Part shown: positions 54,028 through 64,000 of the stretch, one piece after another
Numbering within the stretch: position 1 is the stretch's first letter
Layout of the letters: every line of letters starts with the position of its first letter
DNA from: Melitaea cinxia
Taxonomy: Eukaryota; Arthropoda; Insecta; Lepidoptera; Nymphalidae
Length of the DNA stretch: 64,000 nt
Direction: 5' to 3'
Assembly: GCF_905220565.1 (NCBI RefSeq)
Contig: NC_059412.1
Location: 13,674,125 to 13,738,124, forward strand
Made by a program: the position numbers and the translations under genes
The notes under the pieces: model-generated
The model's database searches: none
The model's input: the letters and a program-made list of their open reading frames with translations, nothing else
Told to the model about the DNA's origin: nothing

Positions 54028-55200
54028 TGTATAGATGATTGAAAAAAACCTTTGTTTAAGATAAATAAGTTAATTTCCTCACACTCGCCTTTTGTAGGAA
54101 TTGCTCCTATGCTCGGAATCCGTAGATACAAAAACAAACAAAGAAAATACGGAAAATCACCCGGTTTGTCTAGTCAATAAAAACGTTTGTCATTTGGGGG
54201 GTTTTGAACGCGCAACTAATATGCCAGGGAAGAAGCCTTTGAAAATGTTCTAAATTTCTGAAAATGTTCGCCTTGTAGCAAATAGAGTAGAGGTTAGGAG
54301 GAGGTAGCTTGTAGCAATAGATGAAGGTTGAAAACCGCTTACCCCAATTTTTTGGCAAAACTGCGAGTCCTATCAAAAAAAGGTTTAAGGGCAAAGTTGT
54401 AGGTAATAAGCAGATTTACAATTTTTGCAATTGCATTTTATCACATAATTTCAAAATGTATGCGAAAAATTAAATAAAATGATTTTTTTGATTTTAATTT
54501 CTACCTCCTATCAAAATATATATTCACATAATTTTGTGAAAATTTAACTTTTTATATCCCATATAATACAATGTATTTTATTTATTTCTTGGAATCTCCA
54601 TAACACTTTTTGATGGTATAAAAATGTACAATACAACGAAAAATATTGTAAAATAATTTAGGTATCACAGAAAATGAAAAAAAAAAACCAAAAAAGTCGA
54701 TTTCGATACTCATTCAAATCTAAATTTTAATTACTCGAAAAATTTAAATGTGTACATTATAGTAGTGCCTTGTATACTATATATTATACAGTAAAACAAT
54801 ATTAAAACGCTCTACAAACACATCTTAGACCAGACTACAGCAGACTCAGTATTCAAATATAATCCTACGGGAACGGTATTTACAAGGTCGTTAGGTAATG
54901 TACAGAGAAATGAGGGTATCGTTTTAACGAATATCCTACGATTGCGTCATCGTATATATAATAAATATTCAAATATATAGGTTAACTTTTAAAATGGTTT
55001 ATTTATTCGTATCTATCGAACTAGCTCAGGAGAGAAAATACACAAAATAACAATACAAAAAGAAATATTTACTTGTAAATCTTTGTTACGTATACATATT
55101 TAATTGGAATTCTGAATTAGGAATACTCGTGAGATAAATGTCAGCGATTCCATTTAATATTTGAATACCAAGGACAAACTAACAGAAGTATCACACAGTG
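54028..55200. other. No gene seen
   Basis: AT-rich; a 74-codon minus frame (54170-54394) has no recognisable domain. Confidence 0.45.
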
Positions 55201-55203
55201 GTA

Positions 55204-55234
<31 letters not shown>

Positions 55235-55312
55235 TCGTATCTATGTTTGTGATTGTGTGTATGGATGTTTGTGTGTGTCAGTGTGTGTGTGTGTGTGTGT
55301 GTGTGTCGTGTG
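55204..55312. repeat. TG microsatellite, two blocks
   Basis: Interrupted (TG)n at 55204-55233 and 55270-55306. It keeps a Cys-Val frame open by chance. Confidence 0.9.
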
Positions 55313-55484
55313 TGGAGCGATTTTTTTTGTACTAACTTTTATATTTAGTGCCTGTTTAATTTTAAGATTTTAATGAACTCAAGCAGCATTTCTAGATGGT
55401 CCATAACATAATATAAAAAATCTAAATAAATAAAATAAAAAATCTTCTATAAATAATCTATAAGAATATCCTCTAGATCGATTA

Positions 55485-55590
55485 GGCGATGCTACGTAGA
55501 TCGTCGGTCCAGCGGGTCGGAGGACGTCCTACACTGCGTTCGTCAACACGGCCACCTCTCCAGGACATATTTGCACCAACGAGACACAAA
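55485..55590 (-). pseudogene. RTE-clade C-terminal fragment
   Basis: Minus-strand frame RGGRVDERSVGRPPTRWTDD followed by LRSIA and a stop. This is the 'GRxxxRRSVGRPPxRWTDDL' block of RTE proteins, isolated from the rest. Confidence 0.75.
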
Positions 55591-55984
55591 TACTTACATA
55601 GTTTACATCTGCTGATGACTGTTATTATTATTATATCATTCGATAATTATTATATATTTCTATAATTCATTAAATAAAATAAAGGTTTTAAGATAATTTT
55701 GCAAAGTAGTTTTATATATTTATTATACCCGAATAATTATCGTTATACCTCGAATAGAACTTGAAATTAATATTTTACAATAAGGAACTTCGTTCCTATC
55801 TGGTGTCCCACGCCACCACACGGTTTTATTATTTTAATGGCAGTATTTCGGAATGTGACCCCTTTCATTGAAATTTGATTTAGAATTGAGTCGCAACTGA
55901 TAAAATGGCTGTTTCGTACAGAAGATCGCCTAAACGCTTAAATGCAAAATTGCCTCTATTTAATTTTTAATTACGCCGCCGTGT
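55591..55984. other. No gene seen
   Basis: AT-rich. Confidence 0.45.
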
Positions 55985-56334
55985 TGACACCGCGTTGGCG
56001 CAACGGTTACCATGGATGCCATGGATTGTACCTGTTTCGCTGGCGGTTGCGGGTTCGATCCCTGCACATGACAAACATTTGTATTGGCCATATAGGTGTT
56101 TGCCGTGGTCTGGGTATTTGTGGAGTCCTTGTGGGTCTCCCCACCGTGCCTTGGAGAGCACGTTAAACCGTCGGTCCCGGTTGTTATCATGTACACCTGA
56201 TAGCGATCGTTACTCATAGTAGGGAATATATCCGCCAACCCGCATTGGAGCAGCGTGGTAGATTAAGCTCTGATCCTTCTCCTACATGGGGAAAGAGGCC
56301 TATGCCCAGTAGTGGGATATTACAGGCTGAAGCG
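55985..56334 (+). mobile_element. tRNA-derived SINE D, full length
   Basis: A box TGGCGCAACGG (55996-56006) and B box GGTTCGATCCC (56052-56062), both perfect. A short duplication (CCATGGATG/CCATGGATT) lies between the boxes. Full tail to GGCTGAAGCG. Confidence 0.85.
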
Positions 56335-56999
56335 TAATTTTTAATTTGATCATTTTTATGCAAGATACTGGTGTAGTATAGAAGAAGATACCACAAACGA
56401 TTGTCAAATATTCGATTCTCCTTGGAATGGATATGTTAACTCCTGTATTTATAAAGCAAAAGCCCGCGAGGGCCAAACCTTCGTCATTTCATAAAATCTA
56501 GAAGTTTCTCAGCGCATGCTCCCAAAACCGGTAGTATCAATGGCCAAATATGAAGCTTAGCTCATAGTTGCTTTGGCAGATACCAGTTAGACTACGCCTT
56601 TACAACAAATTCTAACTGACTTTCGTCATTTCATCAAGCTTAAATTTTGAAATATTTTGTTCTAGACCCAGAGACCCAATTCGTGAGATTCCAGACGAAA
56701 ATCTGGCCTTACCGAGACTTGATATGTCTCGCAAGAAGGATCTTTCTTGCAAGAAATATATGAGAAAGGGCCTTTTGCCCAAAAGTGGGAACTTTAGAGA
56801 TTATCAGCTCAGTTCTATCAGCACATACAATATATAATGTGGTACATCAATGTGGTGGAAGACACAGGCCGAAAATTATAATAAAAACAAATTCAATTTT
56901 GGAAAAATAGGAATTATAACATTCGGTAAAAGAAATTAATTCGGATTTTTTATATATGTCGAATGTCAATGAAATCATTGTATGTAACTGAGGTATGGT
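56335..56999. other. No gene; minor repeat traces
   Basis: TTTCGTCATTTCAT occurs near 56481 and 56622 (also 17340). A possible RTE-tail relic (GAAAGGGCCTTTTGCCCAAA) lies near 56763. Confidence 0.35.
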
Positions 57000-57255
57000 A
57001 CAGGAGGAAATGTCCTGCTCAAAATCTGGAACAGCCTGACTGCGGAATCACCGGATCTTAAAGAAAACCGCAGCTAAATAATACTGCTTTCAAGCAGTGT
57101 TGTTTTCCTGTGGTGAGTTAGGTGACCAGACCTACTGGTGGGATTGGGAGCTAGATTCTGCAACACGCTTGCTATGTTTCTGCTGTTGCAAGCGCATATA
57201 AGCTACAATAATCGCTTACCACCAGGTGTGCCGTAAGCTTGCTTAAGGCCTTGTT
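57000..57255 (+). mobile_element. Repeat E, diverged copy
   Basis: GTCCTGCTCAAAATCTGGAA to TACCACCAGGTGTGCCGTAA; hairpin at 57080-57101 (AATACTG/CAGTGTT with one G-T pair). Confidence 0.6.
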
Positions 57256-57554
57256 ATGTAATGTATGTAAGCTGTACGCGATGAACTTTATTATAATGTT
57301 GCTTTAAATATTTCGAGTAATTATGCGGAACGATTGTTGACTGTTTATTATGATAATGAACTCAGCCTTATAGGTGCTGGCTGGTAAAATATTAGACACA
57401 CGGCGCTAGCGGCTAGCTTCGGGATATATTACATATCCTAAATACTTTATAACAGAGTCATATTTAACACATGTATGCTTTTATAACGAAACAACTTTTT
57501 CGGCATTTATCCCGGTGTCTTTGGAGAGAAGAATAAGAAACATAATAAGAATTA
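57256..57554. other. No gene seen
   Basis: No recognised repeat. Confidence 0.4.
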
Positions 57555-57820
57555 ATCTGCCACGCTGCTCTACTGCTGGTTGGCGGATATATTGCCTACT
57601 ATGAGTAACGATCGCTATCAGGTGTACGTGATAACAACCGGGAGCGACAGCTTAACGTGCTCTCCGAGACATGGTGGGAGACAGACAAGGACTAACAACC
57701 ATACCAGAAATAAATATTTGTATAAACATAAATATCCACTCCGAGCGGAAATCGAACTCGTGACCGTTGGTGTTTAGGCGCCGCCGATACGGCACACACG
57801 CCATTACACCAGAGCGGTCT
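57555..57820 (-). mobile_element. SINE with D-type body and a different tRNA-like head
   Basis: On the minus strand the head has TGGTGTAATGG (57811-57801) and GAGTTCGATTTCC (57759-57747), A/B-box-like but clearly not the SINE D head. The body after TATTTATGTTTATAC joins D-type CCGTCTC..GAGAGCACGTTAAGC sequence. The RTE tail is cut off. Confidence 0.65.
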
Positions 57821-58647
57821 TCTACTACACTATTTTATTTTACATTTATTTTTAAAGGTTACCCCTTAATAATTTGTTTTCATTTGTTAGACGCTTTATA
57901 AAACAGTGTGTCCCACCATATATCCTGTTTACACGAGTTATCTGTTACCAACACGCAGAGTTACGATGCGAAATGTTTAACGTAACGAATATAAAAGTGG
58001 GTTGTGTAACTATTAAGTAAAATATAAATAGAAAAAAATATAACAGCGAGGATAAAACTGTCTCTGTTGCTTTTATTTAAATGATAATTACTTGTTGAAA
58101 TAATTTTGCAAGACTAAATATATATTTTATTAATTTACTTAACACAGCTGACAAAATTCTTATATAATAAAATATATCCATTAAAAAAAGCGAGAATAAA
58201 ATATAAAATTAAATTTCTGTGCTCTTATTTCAATGTCACATTTATTGATTTAAATAAGATATTGACCGCTAAAAAATAAAGGTCATTTAAAAATAGACTG
58301 TATTTTATTAAAATCAATTATGGTGATTTTATTATTATATTTTATTATGTATGTGGTTTTATTAATAATATGCGCCGCAGTTTCACTCGCGAGGACTAAA
58401 CGTTTTTGAAATGTTCGTTTTTTTTTTTTATTAAAACATAATCTATGTCACTCATTGATAACGTGTGACACATGATCAAAGATTTTTTAAATATCGAACC
58501 GGTATTTTTTTCCATTACAACCAAACAAAGAAACGAAAATTAAATCTTTCCGCTTTATTATATTGGTACAGGTTAGTTAAAGTTATTTTTGTTGACAACT
58601 ATCGTAAACGTACTTTAAAAAAGGGTTTAATATTTTTTTTATAATAT
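57821..58647. other. No gene seen
   Basis: Very AT-rich. Confidence 0.45.
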
Positions 58648-58730
58648 TTGGCATATTTGGCACGAACTTGTGGAGGCCTATGTCCAGCAGTGGACTGCAA
58701 TAGGCTGAAATGATGATGATGATGATGAAT
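58648..58730 (+). repeat. Element C 3' tail
   Basis: GGCACGAACTTGTGGAGGCC to GGCTGAAATGATGATGATGA, the typical 5'-truncated form. Confidence 0.7.
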
Positions 58731-59799
58731 ATTTTTTTTACTATAAAAGAAATGGTACAAAGAAATAATGATAATAAAAAAACATTATTTTGTACTTACA
58801 TTTTAATTTTTTATTTATATAAATACTATTATTATTTTCACAATATTGTTCTTAATTCATAATCAATGTTTTATTGAATGTTTTTATGTCTGATTCATCC
58901 TTTTGCTTATCTTCGTATTCTTCTGTTTTTGCTTATATCAAGGCATATACATATAATCTAAAACATAGATATTAATTATAAAACAAATTAATAAACATAG
59001 ATAATACTTACAATTAAATAGAAATTAATAATAATAACAAAAGGTTCATATTTAAATCGTAATAATAAATACTATTTAAATGAACTAAATAAAGTCAAAA
59101 ACAATCATGCTTACCTAAGAACTTATACTTAAGATATTTAGATATTAATGATTTTTTTTTTTTTTTTGATTTTTTATTCATATAAGTATATATAAAGACA
59201 CTTAGAAGTCTGCGTCTTTCTTACTTGCTTTAGTTTATATGATAAATAGATTTTTTTATGCTGAAACACAGATAAAAAATTAATAACTAATTAAAAATAT
59301 TTAAAAACATAGAATTAAAAATAATAAAAATTAATCTAACCTTAAAGAAATCTCCAAAAAAGTTGCCCGGCTCTTGAAGTAGAACCGGATATTGTGGGAT
59401 TCTTACCCACTAAAACCCCTGTGATATTATTCCTGCTTATTTTAAGTGATATATTATGTATATTTGTCAATATACATCTGACAAGTCTCATCTAAATGAG
59501 TGCACTACAACCACACATAAGAATAAAAATAGTTATAAGAAAAGAAAATTAAAAGAAACTTAGTGTGTCTTAACTAATTAAAATCTTCCAAAATACATCT
59601 AAAAGAAAATGCAACTTAATGACGTTTGCATTTATATATAAATATATATTACGTTATATTTCATTATTTTATAAATATATTTATCAGCAATATAAATGCC
59701 ACTAAAATGATAAATATATACTAGATAAAATATAAATAATATAAATAAATACAAACATATTTAAACATGCCTTATGCCGTTGATAGTCATATCATCCAT
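58731..59799. other. AT-rich region downstream of the 59.8-kb gene
   Basis: Probably includes the gene's 3' untranslated end. A less AT-rich island at about 59345-59425 has internal pairing (GTGGG/CCCAC and AGCCGGGCAA). No canonical AATAAA close to the stop codon was found on the minus strand. Confidence 0.4.
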
Positions 59800-60324
59800 T
59801 CAGACTGAATTTGGCCTTCTGTCTTCTTGAATCACAATGCCTCGAATCAACACAGTTTCCTCTGCGGCATTTTCTTTTCTATTTCCTTGACATCGACCAG
59901 GTCTTCTTTTGTCTTCTGGACAGTGGCCGCAGCATGGTCTAGAAGCTTCACCAAACCCATGTCTTTCAAAGTTTTCAAATCTTCCCCATGGTCTCCAATA
60001 AAGATGCCCGAAAAACTCTCCGTGTTGACCATGGTGGCTGTGTACGTGATGGTGTCTGTGGTGGCCACATGGTCCGTGTCCATGACCACTAAATCTGTGA
60101 CCTTTATGGCCATGGTGGCTATAATCTCTATGATGTCCTCGATATCCACGACAATGTGGCCTGACATGTGGTCCAGATTGCGGTGGATCACATGGGCTAT
60201 GTTGATTTCTGCCAGGATTATGGCATGATTTCTGTCTGGAGTCACAGCGGCTTCTACCTCTACTTCTGCCTCTACTTTGACTCCGACTTTGACTTCGACT
60301 GTGACTTCTACTGCAACGACGCAT
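59800..60324 (-). CDS. Ser-Arg/His/Cys-rich protein, candidate host gene
   Basis: A 174-residue single-exon frame that I do not recognise. Residues 5-29 are Arg-Ser dipeptides (RSHSRSQSRSQSRGRSR). Residues about 64-107 are His/Gly-rich (HHRDYSHHGHKGH, GHHRHHHVHSHHGQHG), followed by an aromatic stretch FFGHLYWRPWGRFENFERHG. A Cys cluster RPCCGHCPEDKRRPGRC then precedes an acidic-to-aliphatic end (AAEETVLIRGIVIQEDRR). By my count there are 10 Cys and 25 His. No signal peptide or membrane segment is seen. The start has an A-rich context (CGAAAATGC) typical of insects, and a TATA box and initiator lie at proper spacing upstream. Basic Arg/Ser/Cys/His composition recalls sperm-nuclear basic proteins and also SR-type RNA-binding tails; neither is shown. 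Long frames on both other phases over the same span come from its biased codons. Confidence 0.6.
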   Translation of the reverse strand: MRRCSRSHSRSQSRSQSRGRSRGRSRCDSRQKSCHNPGRNQHSPCDPPQSGPHVRPHCRGYRGHHRDYSHHGHKGHRFSGHGHGPCGHHRHHHVHSHHGQHGEFFGHLYWRPWGRFENFERHGFGEASRPCCGHCPEDKRRPGRCQGNRKENAAEETVLIRGIVIQEDRRPNSV

Positions 60325-60383
60325 TTTCGTGCTTATTTTTCTAGTTTAATACTATGAGTCTTGATACACGAAGAACTGGTTTT

Positions 60384-60421
60384 CAAGTGACGTGCATTGT
60401 CTGTGGGTTGGTCTTTTATAT
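60384..60421 (-). promoter_or_regulatory. Core promoter: TATA box and arthropod initiator
   Basis: On the minus strand TATAAAAG (60420-60413) is followed by TCACTT (60390-60385), whose A at 60388 lies 32 bp from the first T of the TATA box. This is the standard spacing for an arthropod TCAKT initiator. The predicted leader to the ATG at 60324 is about 64 nt. Confidence 0.6.
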
Positions 60422-61362
60422 GGCGTCGATTTCACAACGTTTTGAAAAAGCTTCATTCAGTTATAGTAGAATCGATGGTGAAATTTAGCACAATATTTCT
60501 GATGTAATTTCAAAAATAATTATGAAAAATATTTTTAAAATCATCGAATTGTTCTACTTCAAGTTTTTTCGGATACTTATAAAATGAAAATTTCCTTTTA
60601 GGATACGGCATTTGTAAATATGCTGAAAATAAATTACAAGCTTATAGATAATAAGAAATGAACATCAATACATAATTATAATAAAAATGTAACGGATCGC
60701 TGTCTGTACATGGAAGATATATGAGAATGAAAATTTTTGGGACCTTTATCAACGCAAATAACACCCAAAACAATGATTTTTAGAATTTTTATCTGTTTAT
60801 CTGTGCGTCTAATATATTGTGGCAAGCTTCACTTAACATTTAATGTTTATTTCATGTAAATCGGTTAAAAAATAAAAAAGTTATGCAAATTAAAAAAATC
60901 ATGTTGAACATGTTAAAACCCAATCACTATTCTACCCAGACGAAGTCGCGGGCACAGTATTTAATAAATAAGCTAATTATTTGGTTCCAGATTTTACTAG
61001 TGGTAAAGATTATGTGTCTATGGGTTTAGTGGTGCTTTACTTAATGCGAGGGATGACTAAATTTCAATTCATTGATATCATATATTTAAGGAGTAACTGC
61101 GTAATTTCTTATCGATTCTTCTCTGCAGAATTTTCATTCCGAAGTAGTGATAGCTTTGCATTAATAATTATTTGTTGGAGACTATATTATTATATTAATT
61201 ATAATTTGTAAAATATCAAATCAAAAGCGCTATTTAAGCATTTTTAAACATAATTTTTTTGAGTTTCGATTTAATAATCTTTTACAGAAATCAACAAAAT
61301 ATTATACAACTCATCATCATCATCATTATACAACTAAACATTTTTTTAAATATAAATAGCAT
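60422..61362. other. Upstream region; Helitron end scrap
   Basis: AGACGAAGTCGCGGGCACAG at 60938-60957 is a Helitron 3' hairpin whose CTAG is lost. Otherwise AT-rich. A 76-codon frame (60981-61211) is unsupported. Confidence 0.4.
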
Positions 61363-61610
61363 GTATACAAATAAATAAAATTGGAGTGTCTGTTTGTTAT
61401 ATTAAAATAACAGCTTTTTACCACATGCATAATATACACGGTACATTTACAAAAATAACATTCTTTACAATTTTTGTCTTTCTGTCTGTCTCTTTGTTCC
61501 GGCTAACCTCCGAAACGGCAGGACCGATTTTGGTGGGACTTTCACTGGTAAATGGCTGATGTAGTAAGGAGTAACAAATTCCACGCATACGAAGTCACGG
61601 GTACAGCTAG
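61363..61610 (+). mobile_element. Non-autonomous Helitron, family F
   Basis: TATACAAATAAATAAAATTG at the start (TC damaged) and ACGAAGTCACGGGTACAG then CTAG|T at 61607-61611. Confidence 0.65.
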
Positions 61611-61724
61611 TTTTAATATAAAATAAATAAACATTCTTATCTTATCGACTTCATAACATTGCTATGATTACTGTAGTAAATGTACACATGGATGATAAAT
61701 ACGAGTACGTTATTAAGTGATTCA

Positions 61725-61862
61725 TCATCATCATCATTTCAGCCTATTGCAGTCCACTGCTGGACATATGCCTCCACAAGTTAGCGCAAAAAATGGCGTG
61801 AACCCATGTGCGTTGCCCATAGTCACCACGCTGAGCAGGTGGGTTGGTGACCGTTAAGGGAT
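61725..61862 (-). repeat. Element C 3' part
   Basis: CATCATCATCATCATTTCAG to GGGTTGGTGACCG, 5'-truncated copy. Confidence 0.7.
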
Positions 61863-61910
61863 TGCTTATAATTAATTCTTCATAAGTTTCTATAATGTTG
61901 TCAATTATAA

Positions 61911-62177
61911 TCTATACAAATAAATAAAATTGGAATGTCTGTTTGTAATATTAAAATAGCCACTTTTTACTAAATGCATATATTGATTTATATATGGCAC
62001 ATATACCAAAATAACATTTTTTTTTTACAATTTTTGTCTGTCTGTCTGTTTGTTTTGGCTAATCTCTAAAACGGCTGCCTATTTTTACCAGAAATTTATT
62101 TTACTAGCGATCCCGCGACTTCTTCCATGTGGAATTTAACAAAAAGTTATTGCTCACATACTCGCGGGCACAGCTAG
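61911..62177 (+). mobile_element. Non-autonomous Helitron, family F, with an extra inverted 3' end
   Basis: Clean A|TCTATACAAATAAATAAAAT start and CTCGCGGGCACAG then CTAG|T end (62174-62178). Inside, CTAGCGATCCCGCGACTTC at about 62103 is a second 3'-type end in reverse, making the last 75 bp a fold-back. Confidence 0.6.
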
Positions 62178-62213
62178 TATGAAATCAAATCAGTTATAAG
62201 TATATGTATTGTT

Positions 62214-62432
62214 TGACCCAGCAGATGTTGTTCTGCCTAGAAAACAGCTACCAAATTTGATTGCTTACATACACCGATAGCAGCGCCACCTTCCAGGTCC
62301 AATTGAGATAAAACTACCCTATCTCCCAAGTTGGACCAAATTACGGATGTTTACAAAATTGGATAAAAATTGGTTTAGTAGTTTCGGAGTTTATCACCCA
62401 CATACATCGTGACACGAAATTTTTATATATAA
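62214..62432 (-). mobile_element. Helitron-like element with B-type 5' end
   Basis: Minus strand begins near ATATATAAAAATTTCGTGTC (62432) and ends around GGCAGAACAACATCTGCTGG (62214). CTAG is not preserved. Confidence 0.45.
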
Positions 62433-62461
62433 ATAAATAAATAAATATCTACACAATACAC

Positions 62462-62668
62462 ACACGATCGTCTGTTCCTATAGTAAGCAACTTAATGCTT
62501 GTGTTATTGGTAACAGCAGACTGGTATAGCTACAATTTTTTTTTCGATAAACATTCTTATCGATAATACATATATAAATGTATATTACACCCAGACTCGA
62601 ACCCACAACCCTCGTAGTAGAAAGCAGGGTCAATAAAAACTGCGCCAACGGGCTAGTAAGCCCATATA
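62462..62668 (-). mobile_element. tRNA-derived SINE-2
   Basis: Minus strand: A-box-like TTGGCGCAGTTT, B-box GGTTCGAGTCT and the tail GTTGCTTACTATAGGAAC. Same family as 42532 and 28035. Confidence 0.65.
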
Positions 62669-62781
62669 TGTAGATAAGTATATCAATTTCTGGTTTACGT
62701 TCCAATTATTTATTTATTTAAAAGTTTAATTTGATAGTATATATCAAGAAAGTAGTAGGCTAGTGTATATATAAAGATATA

Positions 62782-62974
62782 TCTTATATATAAAATTCTC
62801 GTGTCACAATGTTAGTTACAATACTTCTCCGAAACGGCTAGACAGATTTTCATGAAATTTTGTGTGCATATCGGATAGGTCTGGCCAATATCATTTTTAT
62901 ACCCCTAAGTTATAAGGGGGGATTAAGGGAGTTTATAACATATATGGCAAATCAACATTTGCGGGGTCCGCTCG
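62782..62974 (+). mobile_element. Short Helitron, family B, first of a tandem pair
   Basis: A|TCTTATATATAAAATTCTCG start; the end is mutated to GGGTCCGCTCG at 62974. Confidence 0.7.
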
Positions 62975-63179
62975 TCTTATACATATATAAAATTCTAGTG
63001 TCACAATGTTAGTTACAATACTCCTCAGAAATGGCTAGACAGATTTTTATGAAATTTTGTGTGCATATCGGGTACGTCTGAGAATCGACCAACATCCATT
63101 TTTTATACCCCTAAGTAATAAGAGGGATTAAGCGGGTTTATAACAAATATGGCAAAACAACATTTGCGGGGTCAGCTAG
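62975..63179 (+). mobile_element. Short Helitron, family B, second of a tandem pair
   Basis: Starts TCTTATACATATATAAAATT on the very next base after the previous copy and ends GGGGTCAGCTAG|T at 63176-63180. Confidence 0.75.
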
Positions 63180-63470
63180 TATCTTTATATCTACTATCGA
63201 ACGTAACTTCAGAGTTCTAGAAATCGAACTTCAAATGATATGTATTCAGATGCAAATTTTAATTTGTCATTCTTTAACTATTCAAATTGGTGTAGTATTT
63301 TTTGTGTCTATTCATATTGTTACGTTATTATCTGGTTTTTATTTTTAACATTGCATAACATTTTGAAATAATTTCATGACTCATGACTGACATTCTATTC
63401 TATTCTATTCTATATGACTCATAATTGCACAATATTTCGCAATAACATTGTATATAAAATTATATATATA

Positions 63471-63745
63471 CTAGGGACCCACCCGGCTTCCCTTGGTTGC
63501 AATGCTGATAATATAAAATAAATATAATATATGCGCAAAAATGTGTTTATTTACGACATCACATTAGAAACCTCTAAAACTATCACTGTTCCTCTACTAC
63601 ACTATGCATGTATTATACATATAAACCTCTCCCTCGAATCACTCTATTTATTAAAGAAAACCGCATCAAAATCCGGTGCGTAGTTTTAAAGATCTAAGCA
63701 TACAGAGAGCGGAAAGCGACTTCGTTTTTTACTACCTATATGTAG
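63471..63745 (-). mobile_element. Helitron-like repeat
   Basis: CTAG at 63471-63474 followed by GGACCCACCCGGCTTCCC, then AAAACCGCATCAAAATCCGG and TAAAGATCTAAGCATACA, a layout common in arthropod Helitron-like repeats. The 5' end is uncertain. Confidence 0.45.
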
Positions 63746-63909
63746 TAATATATATGTATAACTTTTTACACTATCGGACTAGATACTTTCATTATCTGTA
63801 TTATCAAACGTAGCTAGACTTCTAGAAACCGCATTTTACAAACACCGACACATGTAAACAACTTCAAATTGAAACGCGCTAACGTCTTATAATATACCTA
63901 CATCTTATT

Positions 63910-64000
63910 ACTTTAACCGACTTCAAATATATATATGTATATATTATGATTGTTCGGGGATAACTTCGTCGTTTGTGAACCGATTTTTATAATTCTTTTT
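63910..64000 (+). repeat. Start of another dispersed repeat, cut by the window end
   Basis: AACCGACTTCAAATATATAT (the repeat A end motif) then GATTGTTCGGGGATAACTTC, which no repeat A copy here contains. Confidence 0.4.

Noticed and set aside
55161..55373. 70-codon Cys-Val-rich frame
   Set aside because: Product of the TG microsatellite.
59345..59425. Possible short exon reading PQYPVLLQEPGNFFGDFF
   Set aside because: No start, acceptor site or neighbouring exon could be supported; the island has internal pairing and may be repeat or 3' untranslated sequence.
59827..60245. 133-codon plus-strand and 132-codon minus-strand frames
   Set aside because: They are shadows of the His/Arg-rich 174-codon frame, which alone has a promoter in the right place.

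Overview
This is AT-rich eukaryotic DNA that looks like an intergenic or intronic stretch of a butterfly or moth genome. The assignment rests on its repeats: A|TC...CTAG|T Helitrons whose 3' ends read like GCCCGCGACTTCG before CTAG, tRNA-derived SINEs ending in an RTE-type tail, a CR1/Jockey-group LINE with the usual lepidopteran 3' tail, TTAA-flanked piggyBac relatives, and the repeat with AACCGACTTCAA inverted ends. No search was run, so family names come from motif recognition. No conserved housekeeping gene, true tRNA, rRNA or CRISPR array was seen.

Layout. 0.5-2.2 kb: a composite minus-strand Helitron with a tandem array. 2.6-6.8 kb: SINE and SINE-like copies, a short Helitron, and an inverted-end repeat invaded by an 8-bp minisatellite. 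8.6-20 kb: RTE fragments, SINEs, a MITE with perfect ends, and a Helitron carrying a SINE-like insert with a target duplication. 20.5-21.1 kb: a TTAA-flanked MITE. 21.2-25.9 kb: a LINE with both ORFs open (ORF1 229 aa, ORF2 981 aa), the largest coding unit. 26-35.6 kb: nested LINE fragments, two Helitron helicase remnants, a Tc1/mariner remnant and a composite Helitron. 35.7-38.6 kb: a second composite Helitron carrying about 1 kb of pentanucleotide repeat. 39-58 kb: more Helitrons and SINEs, plus a piggyBac deletion derivative (44.4-45.7 kb). 59.8-60.4 kb: the only good candidate host gene, a 174-aa Ser-Arg/His/Cys-rich protein with a TATA box and initiator at normal spacing. 61-64 kb: Helitrons, including two head to tail with no bases between.

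How the parts relate. The SINE-like elements called C and D here end in almost the same tail, which reads as the end of RTE-clade proteins (EAYVQQWT-like), and three RTE coding fragments occur in the window. An RTE-type enzyme is therefore the likely mobiliser of both (inference). The short Helitrons lack coding capacity and depend on an autonomous Helitron, of which only helicase debris remains here. The piggyBac derivatives likewise need a transposase from elsewhere.

No clear new multi-gene system was found. The best leads are the Ser-Arg/His/Cys-rich gene, the composite Helitrons with one architecture at two loci, a hairpin in repeat E that keeps pairing through paired changes, and the two TTAA elements. 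Boundaries of old repeats are approximate unless a terminal motif is given.
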